From Pelagibacteraceae bacterium AG-439-F23 (GTDB lineage Bacteria > Pseudomonadota > Alphaproteobacteria > Pelagibacterales > Pelagibacteraceae): a stretch of 48,451 bases of DNA. Location: contig QCPT01000011.1 of NCBI GenBank assembly GCA_003212415.1, positions 1-48,451 on the forward strand, in the 5' to 3' direction. Shown here one piece after another: positions 16,953 through 26,997 of the stretch. A program made the position numbers and the translations under genes. Numbering within the stretch: position 1 is the stretch's first letter; every line of letters starts with the position of its first letter. The notes under the pieces were generated by a model. It was given only the letters and a program-made list of their open reading frames with translations. It was not told the DNA's origin and ran no database searches.

Positions 16953-17496
16953 ATTTTCTTAATCTTATAATTTTATTTACTAATAAAGTTAATAATAAAA
17001 TTTTAAATAATTCTGCCAATAGAAAAGGAAAAACTCCTAATTGAAGAATTGGCTTATCCCAACCAATTAAAGTTCCTAACCATATGATGCCAAAAAAATA
17101 AATAATTGATGTTGATACTAAAATTTTTAAAAAATTAATAAAATAATTAGAATTATATTTAAAGTAACCTGCGAGAAAGCATGCAAATATAAATCCGATT
17201 AAATATCCCATTGTTGGACCTATAAAATATGCAACACCTATTCCTTTTTCTGGAGAATTAGAAAATACAGGCAAACCTGCAATACCTTCTAGTAGATATA
17301 AAAAAATTGTTGTTACTCCAACTTTATAACCAAATGATATACCCAAGAATAAGACAACAAAAGTTTGCATTGTCATAGGCACTGGATAAAAGGGAATTTT
17401 AATTTTTGCGGAAATGGTCAATAATATTGAACCCAAAAGAGAAATTAAAATAATTTTAATTACTTTATTATTAGATATTGTTTTTACAAGTTCCAT
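16945..17496 (-). CDS. bioY: Biotin ECF transporter substrate-binding component BioY
   Basis: Integral membrane S component for biotin uptake. It has 183 residues and about six hydrophobic segments. Conserved BioY features include PVPMTMQTFVVLFLG near residue 36, FLYLLEGIAGLPVFS near 61 and FIGPTMGYLIGFIFACFLAGY near 91. No EcfT or EcfA gene follows. The ABC ATPase 33 bases upstream is of another type, so BioY may act alone or with a shared energy-coupling module elsewhere. It fits the biotin dependence expected of streamlined SAR11-like cells, which is inference. Confidence 0.92.
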   Translation of the reverse strand: MELVKTISNNKVIKIILISLLGSILLTISAKIKIPFYPVPMTMQTFVVLFLGISFGYKVGVTTIFLYLLEGIAGLPVFSNSPEKGIGVAYFIGPTMGYLIGFIFACFLAGYFKYNSNYFINFLKILVSTSIIYFFGIIWLGTLIGWDKPILQLGVFPFLLAELFKILLLTLLVNKIIRLRKFI

Positions 17497-17529
17497 TGGG
17501 TTTATTTTACATCTTAAAAAATAATTAAT

Positions 17530-18459
17530 CTAGTTTTTTGTTAACCTTAAAAATACGTCTTCTAGATCACCATCATCTGTAGAAATATCAAATATTTTTA
17601 TATTTTGAGCATTTAAATGATTGATAATTTGGTCAATATTAATTTTGCTTTTTTCATAAGAAATACATAATTTATTTTTTTCATTTGAATTAATTTTTAA
17701 TGATTTAAAAGTATTTTCGTTAATATTTACTTTTTTATCTGTTATAATGTTAACTATCTTAGTTTGTATCTTATTTAAAAGATTTTTAGTTGTATCTAGA
17801 GCTACTAAATCTCCGTCACTTAAAATTCCTATTCTATCACACATTTTTTCAGCTTCTTCTAAATAGTGAGTTGTAAGTATAATAGTTACACCTTTGTTAT
17901 TTAATGACCTGACATTTTCCCATAATTTTTTCCTAAGTTCTACATCTACCCCAGCAGTTGGTTCATCCAATATTATTATTGGTGGTTGATGAACCATGGC
18001 TTTTGCTACCAATAGCCTTCTTTTCATTCCTCCAGACAAACTTCTGGTATAGCTATTTGCTTCTTTTTCTAATGATACTAATTTTAGAATTGTATCAGTT
18101 ATTCTATCTTTTTTTTTAACTCCATATAATCCTGCTTGTAATTCTAATAACTTTTTTGGACTAAAAAATGGATCTACATTTACTTCTTGCGGAACTATTC
18201 CTATGGATGCTCTTACTTGTCTCGGGCTTTTATCTAAATCAAAACCCCACACATTTACATTGCCTTCACTTTTAATTACTGACCCTCCAAGAATATTTAT
18301 AAATGTACTTTTTCCAGCACCGTTTGGACCGAGCAAACCAAATATTTCACCTTCTTTCACCTCTAAGTTTAAATTTTTTAACGCTTCAACGCGATTTATA
18401 CCTTTTTTTGAATAAGTTTTTTTTAAGTTTTTAACATGTACGACGTTTTTTTTATCCAT
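17530..18459 (-). CDS. ABC-2-type transporter ATP-binding protein (DrrA/CcmA-like)
   Basis: ATPase of an export-type ABC system. The Walker A motif is LLGPNGAGKSTFIN near residue 44, the signature SLSGGMKRRLLVAKAM near 139 and Walker B PPIIILDEPTAG near 159, with TTHYLEEAEKMCDR as the H-loop region. The C-terminal ~80 residues resemble the extra domain of DrrA-type ATPases. At 309 residues the length is normal. No membrane permease gene lies next to it, which is unusual for this class; bioY follows on the same strand. The substrate is unknown. Confidence 0.85.
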   Translation of the reverse strand: MDKKNVVHVKNLKKTYSKKGINRVEALKNLNLEVKEGEIFGLLGPNGAGKSTFINILGGSVIKSEGNVNVWGFDLDKSPRQVRASIGIVPQEVNVDPFFSPKKLLELQAGLYGVKKKDRITDTILKLVSLEKEANSYTRSLSGGMKRRLLVAKAMVHQPPIIILDEPTAGVDVELRKKLWENVRSLNNKGVTIILTTHYLEEAEKMCDRIGILSDGDLVALDTTKNLLNKIQTKIVNIITDKKVNINENTFKSLKINSNEKNKLCISYEKSKINIDQIINHLNAQNIKIFDISTDDGDLEDVFLRLTKN

Positions 18460-18508
18460 ATATGGTTATACATTTATAACATTAAGAGAAATAAGATAAC
18501 ATTATTAT

Positions 18509-21283
18509 ATGAGTAAAATAAAAAAAACTGATCACTTTTATTTGATTGATGGATCGGGTTATATTTTTAGAGCATATTATGCTTTGCCACCTTTGACTAG
18601 AAAAAGTGATGGACTTCCAACAGGTGCAGTGAGTGGATTTTGTAGCATGCTCTTCAAACTTTTAGAAGATTCAAAATCAAATCAAAACTTGCAAAAACCA
18701 ACTCATTTTGCGGTAATTTTTGATTCTGCTAGACAAACATTTAGAAATGAAATTTACAGAGATTATAAAGCTAATCGATCTGAAGCTCCTGATGATTTAG
18801 TTCCTCAGTTTGAGTATATTAGAAAATCTGTATTAGCTTTTAATTTACCTTCTGTTGATCTTCCAAACTATGAGGCAGACGATTTAATTGCAACTTACGT
18901 GGAAAAAATTCTTAAAATAGGTGCAAAAGTTACAATAGTCTCATCAGATAAAGATTTGATGCAACTTTACAAAAAAGGTGTTCGAATTTTTGATCCTATG
19001 AAAAATAAATTTATTTCAGAGAAAGATATAATGAATAAGTTTGGAGTTGATGCCTCAAAAGTAATTGATGTTCAATCTCTTGCGGGAGATAGTAGTGATA
19101 ATGTTCCAGGAGTTCCAGGAATAGGTATAAAAACTGCCGCTGAATTAATCAATAAATATGGAACTTTAGAAAAACTCTTAAAATCTGCTCATGAAATTAA
19201 ACAAAATAAAAGAAGAGAAACACTTATAGAAAATAAAGACAAGGCGTTGGTAAGTAAGCAACTTGTTACGTTGAAGCATAACTCTCCAATAAAAATAGAT
19301 TTAAGTGAATTTATTTTAAAAGATATAGATAAAGATAAATTATATAAATTTTTAAGAGAAATGGAGTTTAATAGATTATTAAGTTCTGCAATTTCAGCAT
19401 ATGGCGAACCTGAATTATCAAGTTCAGCGACAGAAACAAAGGTATTAGAAAGCCAAAAACCAATTAATAATAAAAATTATTATTTAATCACAGATGCAAA
19501 ACAAATAGATCTATGGATTCAGGAAGCAGAAGAAATAGGTGAAGTTGCCGTTGATACAGAAACAACTTCTTTAGATCCTCATCAAGCTGATTTAGTTGGA
19601 ATTTCGCTTTGTTCAAAAATTGGTAAAGCTTGTTATATCCCAATTGGTCATAATTCTTCAAAATGTATTAAAAAAGATATTGTTATTAAAAAACTAAAAC
19701 CGTTATTGGAAGATCATAGTGTTAAAAAAATTGGTCAAAATATAAAATATGATTTTATAGTTTTATTCAAACATGGAATAAATATTTCCTCAATGGAGGA
19801 TACTATGCTGATGTCCTATGTTTTAGATGCAGGAAAAAATAGACACAATATGGATACATTATCAGAAATTCATTTAGGACATAAAACTATTTCATTTAAA
19901 GAGATAGTTGGTACTGGAAAAAAACAAATCAATTTTAGCGAAGTAGAGATCGATAAGGCTAAAGATTATGCCGCAGAAGATGCAGATATTACTTTTAGAT
20001 TATACAAAAAATTTATTAAAAATTTAAAATTAGAAAAGATGATCAATATTTATGAGATATTTGAAAAGCCATTAATAAAAATTCTTGCTTTTATGGAAAT
20101 GGAAGGAGTTGAGGTTGATAGTAAATTTTTAAAATCATTATCTTTAAAATTTGAAAAAAAAATTAAAAATCTAGAAAAAGAAGTTTTCAAGATTTCTAAA
20201 AAAGAATTTAATATTGCGTCTCCAAAACAATTAGGAGAAATAATCTATAATGATCTTAAGATTGCAGGATTAAAAAAAACTAAAAAAGGAAGCTTTGCAA
20301 CAAGTGCTAGTGTTTTAGAGGATTTAGCGTTTAAAGGACATAAATTTCCAAAGTTAGTTTTAGATTGGAGACAAGTTTCAAAATTAAAAAATACCTATTC
20401 AGATGCATTGCCTGAGCATATTAATCCACAAACTAAAAGAGTGCATACATCATTTTTATTAGCAGCCACTACAACAGGAAGATTAGCATCAAGTGATCCT
20501 AATTTGCAAAATATTCCTATAAAATCAGAAGATGGCAAAGATATTAGAAAAGCTTTTACTGCTAAAAAAGGTCATTTATTAATATCTGCTGATTATAATC
20601 AAATTGAAATGAGAATTTTAGCAGATCTCGCTGAAGTTAAAGAACTCAAAAAAGCTTTTAAAAATAATGAGGATATCCATTCTTTAACCGCAAGTCAGAT
20701 TTTTAATATTGATATAAAAAAAGTCGATCAAGATCATCGAAGAAAAGCTAAAGCAATAAATTTTGGGATTATTTATGGCATCTCACAATACGGCTTAGCA
20801 AAACAGATTAATGTTTCTAATTATGAAGCAGAGGAATTTTTAGACGCATATTTTGCAAAATTTCCTGAGATTAAAGTTTATATGGACAACACAATTAAAT
20901 TTTGTAGAAAAAGTGGATATGTAAATAATATTTTTGGAAGAAGATCTCATTTTAATGGCATAAATGATAAAAATTACAATGTAAGAAACTTTCAAGAACG
21001 TGCAGCAATTAATGCACCAATTCAAGGATCTGCATCAGAAATTATGCGATTAGCAATGATTAGATTAGAAAAAAAATTAATTGATGAAAAAAATACAAAA
21101 TCAAAAATGTTATTACAAATTCACGATGAATTAATATTTGAAGTTCCAAAAGGTGAAGAAAAAACAATGATCAAGATCATCAAAGAAGAAATGATGAGTG
21201 TAGCTAAAAGTGATTATCATTCTTTTACTACACCCTTAACGGTAGATGTTAATGTTGGTGATAATTGGGGAATGCTTCATTAA
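18509..21283 (+). CDS. polA: DNA polymerase I
   Basis: Repair and Okazaki-fragment polymerase with all three domains in 924 residues. The 5' nuclease covers ~1-290 (GVPGIGIKTAAELI). The 3'-5' exonuclease is intact: VAVDTETTSLDP near 347, IGQNIKYDF near 411 and YAAEDADITF near 490. The polymerase has motif A ISADYNQIEMRI near 692, motif B RRKAKAINFGIIYGIS near 744 and motif C LQIHDELIFEV near 870. The phenylalanine in AINFG is the E. coli-like residue that discriminates against dideoxynucleotides. The gene is divergent from the ABC ATPase across 49 bases. Confidence 0.98.
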   Translation: MSKIKKTDHFYLIDGSGYIFRAYYALPPLTRKSDGLPTGAVSGFCSMLFKLLEDSKSNQNLQKPTHFAVIFDSARQTFRNEIYRDYKANRSEAPDDLVPQFEYIRKSVLAFNLPSVDLPNYEADDLIATYVEKILKIGAKVTIVSSDKDLMQLYKKGVRIFDPMKNKFISEKDIMNKFGVDASKVIDVQSLAGDSSDNVPGVPGIGIKTAAELINKYGTLEKLLKSAHEIKQNKRRETLIENKDKALVSKQLVTLKHNSPIKIDLSEFILKDIDKDKLYKFLREMEFNRLLSSAISAYGEPELSSSATETKVLESQKPINNKNYYLITDAKQIDLWIQEAEEIGEVAVDTETTSLDPHQADLVGISLCSKIGKACYIPIGHNSSKCIKKDIVIKKLKPLLEDHSVKKIGQNIKYDFIVLFKHGINISSMEDTMLMSYVLDAGKNRHNMDTLSEIHLGHKTISFKEIVGTGKKQINFSEVEIDKAKDYAAEDADITFRLYKKFIKNLKLEKMINIYEIFEKPLIKILAFMEMEGVEVDSKFLKSLSLKFEKKIKNLEKEVFKISKKEFNIASPKQLGEIIYNDLKIAGLKKTKKGSFATSASVLEDLAFKGHKFPKLVLDWRQVSKLKNTYSDALPEHINPQTKRVHTSFLLAATTTGRLASSDPNLQNIPIKSEDGKDIRKAFTAKKGHLLISADYNQIEMRILADLAEVKELKKAFKNNEDIHSLTASQIFNIDIKKVDQDHRRKAKAINFGIIYGISQYGLAKQINVSNYEAEEFLDAYFAKFPEIKVYMDNTIKFCRKSGYVNNIFGRRSHFNGINDKNYNVRNFQERAAINAPIQGSASEIMRLAMIRLEKKLIDEKNTKSKMLLQIHDELIFEVPKGEEKTMIKIIKEEMMSVAKSDYHSFTTPLTVDVNVGDNWGMLH

Positions 21284-21333
21284 TTTAATTAGATTGCCCA
21301 AATTAGAACAATTTAGTATTTTTATAATTATTT

Positions 21334-22032
21334 ATGAATCATACAATTGCTTTAGTAGACGATGATAGAAATATACTTACCAGTTTAAGTATTGCACTTG
21401 AAAAAGAAGGTTTTAATATTCAAACCTATTTAGACGGAGAAAGTGCATTGATAGGTTTATCAAGAACTCCCCCAGATTTAGCGGTCATAGATATAAAAAT
21501 GCCAAGGATGGATGGTGAAGAATTATTAAAAAAATTAAGAAAAAAAACTTCAATGCCTGTAATCTTTTTAACTTCCAAAGATGAAGAAGTTGATGAATTA
21601 CTTGGTTTAAAATTAGGCGCAGATGATTTTGTAAAAAAATCTGGAGGTTTTTCAACAAAAGTATTAATAGAAAGAATTAGAGTTCAACTAAGAAAAAAAA
21701 ATAATAATTTAGAAGAAATTAAAAATGTTATTTCTCATGGAAAATTGAAACTAGATCCTTCACAGCTTGAATGTGAGTGGGATGGAAAACAACTTCCGGA
21801 CAAACTAACAACCACTGAGTTTTTGATAGTAAAAGAGTTGGCTAAAAGACCTGGTATAATTAAAGAGAGGTCACAATTAATGGATGTTGCCTACAGAGAA
21901 GACACCGATATTGAAGATAGAACTATTGATAGTCATGTAAAAAGAATTAGAAAAAAATTTAAAAAGGTCGATAATAATTTTTCAGCAATTGAAACAAGAT
22001 ATGGAAGTGGATATCGGTGGAATGTTAAATAA
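21334..22032 (+). CDS. chvI: Two-component response regulator ChvI (OmpR family)
   Basis: DNA-binding regulator of an envelope and acid-stress two-component system in alphaproteobacteria. The receiver domain has DDD near residue 9, the phosphoacceptor in LAVIDIKMPRMDG near 52 and LTSKDEE near 83. The winged-helix domain ends with the recognition segment EDRTIDSHVKRIRKKF. It has 232 residues. TATAAT at 21323-21328 lies five bases before the ATG and there is no Shine-Dalgarno sequence, so the message may be leaderless. chvG starts one base inside the chvI stop, so the pair is co-transcribed. Confidence 0.93.
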   Translation: MNHTIALVDDDRNILTSLSIALEKEGFNIQTYLDGESALIGLSRTPPDLAVIDIKMPRMDGEELLKKLRKKTSMPVIFLTSKDEEVDELLGLKLGADDFVKKSGGFSTKVLIERIRVQLRKKNNNLEEIKNVISHGKLKLDPSQLECEWDGKQLPDKLTTTEFLIVKELAKRPGIIKERSQLMDVAYREDTDIEDRTIDSHVKRIRKKFKKVDNNFSAIETRYGSGYRWNVK

Positions 22033-23564
22033 TGTTAAGTTATTTTTTAAAAAACTTATCTATACTAAAAAAATTTTTATTTATTAATTTTCTAGTTTTT
22101 TTAATTATTGGAATTTTAACTTTATTTTATTTAAATAGTATTAAACCATCGTTAATAAAAGAGAAAACTTCCAAACATATAGAAATATTAAATAATACAA
22201 TTGAAAATATAAATAGATTAAAAATAAAATTTAATGAATTTGATATTAGAAATTTTTTATTTTCAACTAGATTTCTTTTTCAAAATTTAGATAGGGTTCA
22301 AATTTTTGATAATGAATTTAAATTAATTGGAGATACCGATACTTTAGATTTAGACCCAAGGGCATTTTCTCAAAAACTTGAAATTATAGAAATGAATGAT
22401 CTTAATAAAAATAAAATTCAAAAGAAAAAAGAAAAAAGAAATATAGACAATAGAAAAAAGTTATCCATAGATTCAAAATTAAAAAATTATTCAAACTCAA
22501 GTAATTTTGGAAATCCATATACTTTTACAGAAGAAACTTATGATCAGTTTTTGTTAATAACGATTAAAAATGTATTTTATGATAATAAAAATATTGGATA
22601 TTTAGCAATTATTGAGAATGCGAATGATGTTAAAATTGCCATTAATGAAAGAAAAAATTTTATAATTAGGACGGCAATATTAGTAGTTATAGTTATTTTA
22701 ATTTTTTCTTTTGTTCTTAATAGATATTTTTTAAAGCCAATAAAAAATCTTGTTACTTTTACAAAAATAATAAAAGACAAAAGTGATGAAAAATCAAATA
22801 TTGAAAACGTAATGAAAAGAAATGATGAGTTAGGTGTTCTATCCAATTCTCTAGATGAAATGACAAATGAACTTAATAAAAGAATAACAACTGCAGAAAA
22901 TTATTCGACAGATTTGCTTCATGAAATTAGGAATCCTTTGGCATCATTAAAAAGTGCTTCAGAAATAATTTCTGAAACAGATGATAAAGAACTAAGAAAT
23001 AAACTAGTTGGAATTGTTTCACATGATGTTGAAAGGATTGAAAGATTAATTACTGATTATTCTCAGATGCTAAAAGATGAAGCTGCAATTTCATCTGAAA
23101 GAATGAAAAAAATAGATTTAAGTAATATTGCTAAATCTGTAGTAGATGAATTTAATAGTATTTATGATTCAAAAAGATCTATCGGTATCAAATTAAAAAC
23201 TAATGGTGGAAAAGGGTACAACATACTTGGTATCGAAAATAGAATTGAACAAATAATTGCCAACCTTTTAGAAAATTCAATTTCTTTCAGTAAAAACAAT
23301 CAAGAAATAATTGTTGAAATATCTAAAAAATACAATAACAAATTATCATTAGTCGTTATTGATCAAGGAATTGGATTTAGTGAAAAAAATACTGATAAAA
23401 TTTTTAATAGATTTTATAGCAATAGACCTGAAAAATTTGGAGAACATTCTGGTTTAGGGTTAAATATAGTTAAAAATCTTGTCGAACTTCATAATGGAGA
23501 GGTAATTGCTACAAATAATAAAAATCAAGGTGCAAAAGTTGAAATAATTTTTCCTGCGGTTTAA
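22032..23564 (+). CDS. chvG: Sensor histidine kinase ChvG
   Basis: Membrane sensor partner of ChvI. The topology is a transmembrane helix at ~15-32, a periplasmic sensor domain to ~208, a second helix at ~211-231, then HAMP. The H-box is YSTDLLHEIRNPLASLKS near residue 291, the N-box is ANLLENSISFS near 407 and the G-boxes are VIDQGIGFSEKN and HSGLGLNIVKNL. The length of 510 residues is slightly short for ChvG but all domains are present. It is coupled to chvI through a one-base overlap and followed by ahcY after 64 bases, as in other alphaproteobacteria where the PTS genes between them may be absent. Confidence 0.92.
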   Translation: MLSYFLKNLSILKKFLFINFLVFLIIGILTLFYLNSIKPSLIKEKTSKHIEILNNTIENINRLKIKFNEFDIRNFLFSTRFLFQNLDRVQIFDNEFKLIGDTDTLDLDPRAFSQKLEIIEMNDLNKNKIQKKKEKRNIDNRKKLSIDSKLKNYSNSSNFGNPYTFTEETYDQFLLITIKNVFYDNKNIGYLAIIENANDVKIAINERKNFIIRTAILVVIVILIFSFVLNRYFLKPIKNLVTFTKIIKDKSDEKSNIENVMKRNDELGVLSNSLDEMTNELNKRITTAENYSTDLLHEIRNPLASLKSASEIISETDDKELRNKLVGIVSHDVERIERLITDYSQMLKDEAAISSERMKKIDLSNIAKSVVDEFNSIYDSKRSIGIKLKTNGGKGYNILGIENRIEQIIANLLENSISFSKNNQEIIVEISKKYNNKLSLVVIDQGIGFSEKNTDKIFNRFYSNRPEKFGEHSGLGLNIVKNLVELHNGEVIATNNKNQGAKVEIIFPAV

Positions 23565-23628
23565 TGATAAGTTGATTATTTGTTCAAAATTGATAAAAGC
23601 CAAAAATTATTTGAAAGGATAGATTAAA

Positions 23629-24915
23629 ATGAGCGATTATAAAGTTAAAGATATAAATGAAGCAGAATTTGGAAGAAAAGAAATTTCTTTAGCGGAGACT
23701 GAAATGCCTGGCTTAATGGCGTTAAGAACAGAATATAAAGGGAAACACCCCCTTAAAGGTGCAAGAATTTTAGGTTGTTTACACATGACAATTCAAACAG
23801 CAGTTTTAATAGAAACTTTAGTTGATCTTGGCGCAGAAGTAAGATGGTCTTCATGCAATATATTTTCTACTCAAGATCATGCTGCAGCAGCAATAGCAAA
23901 AGCAGGTATTCCGGTATTTGCTTGGAAAGGTGAGACCGAGGAGGAATATTGGTGGTGTGTAAAACAAACAATCGAAGGTAAAAAAGATTGGAAACCCAAT
24001 ATGATTTTAGATGATGGTGGTGATCTAACTGCTCTTATGCACAAAGATTATAAAGATTTATTAAAAGATATAAAAGGTTTAAGTGAAGAAACAACAACTG
24101 GAGTTTTGGCTCTAAAAAAAATGGAAGAAAAAGGAACGCTGTTAGTACCTGCTATTAATGTAAACGACTCAGTGACAAAATCAAAATTTGATAATTTATA
24201 TGGATGTAGAGAAAGTTTAGTTGATGGAATTAAAAGAGCAACAGATGTTATGATGTCAGGAAAAGTTGCTATTGTTGCTGGTTTCGGAGATGTTGGAAAA
24301 GGAAGCGCAGCATCTTTACGTCAAAGTGGTGCTAGAGTAATGGTTACAGAAACAGATCCAATATGTGCACTTCAAGCTGCGATGGAAGGTTATGAAGTTG
24401 TCTTGATGGACGAGATGATTGGACAAGCAGATATTGTTGTTACTGCTACAGGAAATAAAGATATAGTAACAGCAGATCATATGAGAGCAATGAAGGACAG
24501 AGCGATACTATGTAATATTGGTCACTTTGATAATGAAATACAAGTAGAAGCTCTAAAAAATTATAAATGGGACGAAATTAAACCACAAGTTCATGAAATT
24601 ACTTTTCCAGATAATAAAAGACTTATTTTATTAGCCGAAGGAAGGCTTGTAAATTTAGGATGTGCAACTGGTCATCCAAGTTTTGTTATGAGCGCTTCAT
24701 TTACCAATCAGGTTACTGCGCAAATAGAACTATGGAATAATTCTGACAAATATGAAAAAAAGGTATATGTATTACCAAAACATCTTGATGAGAAAGTTGC
24801 AAGGTTACATTTAGGAAAAGTTGGAGCTAAGCTTACTAAATTATCAAAAGAACAAGCTGATTATATTAGTGTTACAACAGAAGGACCTTATAAACCAGAT
24901 GCATACCGCTACTAA
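23629..24915 (+). CDS. ahcY: Adenosylhomocysteinase
   Basis: Hydrolyses S-adenosylhomocysteine to adenosine and homocysteine, closing the methyl cycle. The NAD-binding motif is [20 protein letters not shown] near residue 218. Substrate-site segments include [13 protein letters not shown] near 52, [15 protein letters not shown] near 75 and the C-terminal [20 protein letters not shown] with the terminal KPDAYRY. At 428 residues it is the shorter bacterial form. An AAAGGA ribosome-binding site lies nine bases before the ATG. No riboswitch was recognised in the 64-base leader. Its end overlaps tsaE by 17 bases. Confidence 0.98.
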   Translation: MSDYKVKDINEAEFGRKEISLAETEMPGLMALRTEYKGKHPLKGARILGCLHMTIQTAVLIETLVDLGAEVRWSSCNIFSTQDHAAAAIAKAGIPVFAWKGETEEEYWWCVKQTIEGKKDWKPNMILDDGGDLTALMHKDYKDLLKDIKGLSEETTTGVLALKKMEEKGTLLVPAINVNDSVTKSKFDNLYGCRESLVDGIKRATDVMMSGKVAIVAGFGDVGKGSAASLRQSGARVMVTETDPICALQAAMEGYEVVLMDEMIGQADIVVTATGNKDIVTADHMRAMKDRAILCNIGHFDNEIQVEALKNYKWDEIKPQVHEITFPDNKRLILLAEGRLVNLGCATGHPSFVMSASFTNQVTAQIELWNNSDKYEKKVYVLPKHLDEKVARLHLGKVGAKLTKLSKEQADYISVTTEGPYKPDAYRY

Positions 24916-25381
24916 AAGTAGCAGAATTAATATCTCAGAAGAAGGAAAAACAAGATCGGTTGCAGAAATATTTTCCAAAAATATTAAAGCTGGAAATATT
25001 ATATTTTTCAAAGGAGAGTTAGGAGTTGGTAAAACAACTTTTATAAAATATTTAATAAATTTTTTACAAAAAAATAATAATCAATCATTAACAGAAATAC
25101 CCAGTCCAACTTTTAATTTAGTTAATGAATATAACTTAGAAAGGTTAGTGATAAAACATTATGACCTATATAGGATCAATAATGAAAAAGAATTAATTAA
25201 TTTAAGTATTTTCGAAGATATTTCTGATCAAATAACATTAATTGAGTGGCCCGAAATAATTAAAAATTATAAAACAAATAACGTAATAGATTTAATTTTT
25301 GAGTATGATGAAGAGTATAAGAAAAGATTTCTTACAATTTCGCCAAGTAATAGAATTAGTTTTATTGATGAATTTAAATAA
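24899..25381 (+). CDS. tsaE: tRNA threonylcarbamoyladenosine synthesis ATPase TsaE
   Basis: Small P-loop ATPase that works with TsaB and TsaD to make t6A in tRNA. The Walker A motif is [17 protein letters not shown] near residue 40, followed by the typical [13 protein letters not shown] and HYDLYRI segments and the WPE motif in LIEWPEII near 113. I start at the ATG at 24899 ([11 protein letters not shown]), which gives 160 residues; the open frame extends further into ahcY but that part is not TsaE-like. It overlaps ahcY by 17 bases and amgK by 14. Confidence 0.93.
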   Translation: MHTATKSSRINISEEGKTRSVAEIFSKNIKAGNIIFFKGELGVGKTTFIKYLINFLQKNNNQSLTEIPSPTFNLVNEYNLERLVIKHYDLYRINNEKELINLSIFEDISDQITLIEWPEIIKNYKTNNVIDLIFEYDEEYKKRFLTISPSNRISFIDEFK

Positions 25382-26324
25382 ACTTAAAAAGTTATCTGGT
25401 GATGCATCTTTTAGATCATTTTATAGAAATAAAAATTTTAAGCAGAATTCAATTATTGTTTATTCCAAAAAAGAAAAAAAAAATAATTTATTAATTTATT
25501 CAGCGATAAATAATCTTTTAATTAAAAAAAATTTATTAGCTCCAAAATTGATAAAAAATAATTACAATAAAAATTTTATAGAAATAGAAGATTTTGGAGA
25601 TTTGACCGTTTTTCAATTTTTAAGTAAAAAAAAAAAAAATCAATTATTTTATTATAAAAAGATTATTTTTTTACTTAATAGGATTCAAAAAATTAAAACC
25701 AAAAAAATAAAAACATTTATAAATACTGAATATAAAATTCCAATTTATTCAAAAGAAAAATTAATTAATGAAGCGAATTTATTTTTAAAATGGTATTTAC
25801 CAAAGATCATAAAAGGTAAAAAAAATATTGAAAAAAAAAAATTATCAGAAATTTTTAAAAAATTATTAAACAAATTAAATTATAAAAAAAAAGTATTTGT
25901 TCATCGTGACTTTCATATTTCAAATATAATGATAACCAAAAAAGGCCTTGGATTAATAGACAGCCAAGATGCAGTTTTCGGTAATGTAGCGTATGATCTT
26001 GCCTCATTAATTGATGATGTCCGTCTTAAAACAAATAAAAACTTAAAAGAAAAAATTTTTAATGAATTTATCAAAAATAATAAATCATTAGATAAGGATA
26101 AATTTAGGAATGACTTTGAAATATTGTCAGTACTAAGAAATTTTAAAATTATTGGAATATTTTCTAGGCTTTCCAAAAGAGACCAAAAACATCAATATTT
26201 AAAACTTATACCTCATGCATGGAAATTAATAGAAAATAGAATTAATAATAATACAAAGTTTAACGATTTAAAAATTATTATAGATAAAAATTTTCCAAAA
26301 AAAATTAGAAACAATGAAAGTTAA
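25368..26324 (+). CDS. amgK: Aminoglycoside-phosphotransferase-fold sugar kinase, probable AmgK
   Basis: By family and position, the anomeric kinase that phosphorylates N-acetylmuramate (and GlcNAc) in peptidoglycan recycling. The APH fold is shown by FVHRDFHISNIMITKKG near residue 183 (catalytic aspartate) and LGLIDSQDAVFGNVAYDLASL near 200 (metal-binding DxQ). The N-terminus KKLSGDASFRSFYR is conserved in this group. I start at the ATG at 25368, giving 318 residues. It overlaps tsaE by 14 bases and murU by 11; tsaE-amgK-murU is a known alphaproteobacterial block. Substrate is inferred from context. Confidence 0.85.
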   Translation: MNLNKLKKLSGDASFRSFYRNKNFKQNSIIVYSKKEKKNNLLIYSAINNLLIKKNLLAPKLIKNNYNKNFIEIEDFGDLTVFQFLSKKKKNQLFYYKKIIFLLNRIQKIKTKKIKTFINTEYKIPIYSKEKLINEANLFLKWYLPKIIKGKKNIEKKKLSEIFKKLLNKLNYKKKVFVHRDFHISNIMITKKGLGLIDSQDAVFGNVAYDLASLIDDVRLKTNKNLKEKIFNEFIKNNKSLDKDKFRNDFEILSVLRNFKIIGIFSRLSKRDQKHQYLKLIPHAWKLIENRINNNTKFNDLKIIIDKNFPKKIRNNES

Positions 26325-26997
26325 AACAGCTTTAATATTATGTGCAGGTTATGGAAAAAGACTTTCGCCAATAACAGACGATATCCCTAAGCCATTATTA
26401 AAAGTTAAAAATGTAAATTTATTAGATAATACTTTGAAGTTTGTTGCATCTATTGGAATAAATAAAATTAAAATTAATACTTTTTATTTAAGTGAACAGA
26501 TAAAAAATTTTATTGAAAAGAAAAATTATCCTTTAAATATAGATATTATAAATGATGGTGAAAAAATATTAGATACTGGAGGTGGAATATATAATTTAAT
26601 TAAAAACTCAGATGAAGAAGATTTTGTAACTTTAAATCCAGATACTTTATGGAATTCAAATTACATTAGTACATTTAATGAAATGGAGGAATTTTATTTT
26701 AAAAATAAAATTAAAAATTTATTAATGGTAGTAAAAAAAAATATAAGTTTTGATATTAGATTCAAAGGGGATTTTAATTTAGACGGAAATATATTATCCA
26801 AAAAAATTAAAAAAGAATTTATATATACCGGTTGTCAAATATTAAACAGAAAAGTATTTCAAGATATAAGCAAAAACAATTTTCCAATGTCTGAAATTTG
26901 GAATAATTTATTAGATAAAAAAGATTTATATGGATATGAAAGTTTAAATGAATTTATACATTTAACTGATATTGAGATATTTAAAAAATTAAATTAA
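26314..26997 (+). CDS. murU: N-acetylmuramate-1-phosphate uridylyltransferase MurU
   Basis: Sugar-1-phosphate nucleotidyltransferase that would turn MurNAc-1-phosphate into UDP-MurNAc. The nucleotide motif LILCAGYGKRLSPITDDIPK is at residues 6-25, the metal aspartate in VTLNPDTLW near 108, and ILDTGGGIYN near 86 matches this family. It has 227 residues, normal for MurU. The 11-base overlap with amgK supports joint function. Its stop shares TTAA with the stop of the convergent gpmA. Other nucleotidyltransferase specificities remain possible. Confidence 0.85.
   Translation: MKVKTALILCAGYGKRLSPITDDIPKPLLKVKNVNLLDNTLKFVASIGINKIKINTFYLSEQIKNFIEKKNYPLNIDIINDGEKILDTGGGIYNLIKNSDEEDFVTLNPDTLWNSNYISTFNEMEEFYFKNKIKNLLMVVKKNISFDIRFKGDFNLDGNILSKKIKKEFIYTGCQILNRKVFQDISKNNFPMSEIWNNLLDKKDLYGYESLNEFIHLTDIEIFKKLN

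Noticed and set aside
23565-23628. SAH or SAM riboswitch before ahcY
   Set aside because: Only 64 bases are available and no conserved stem or core motif of known SAH or SAM classes was recognised.
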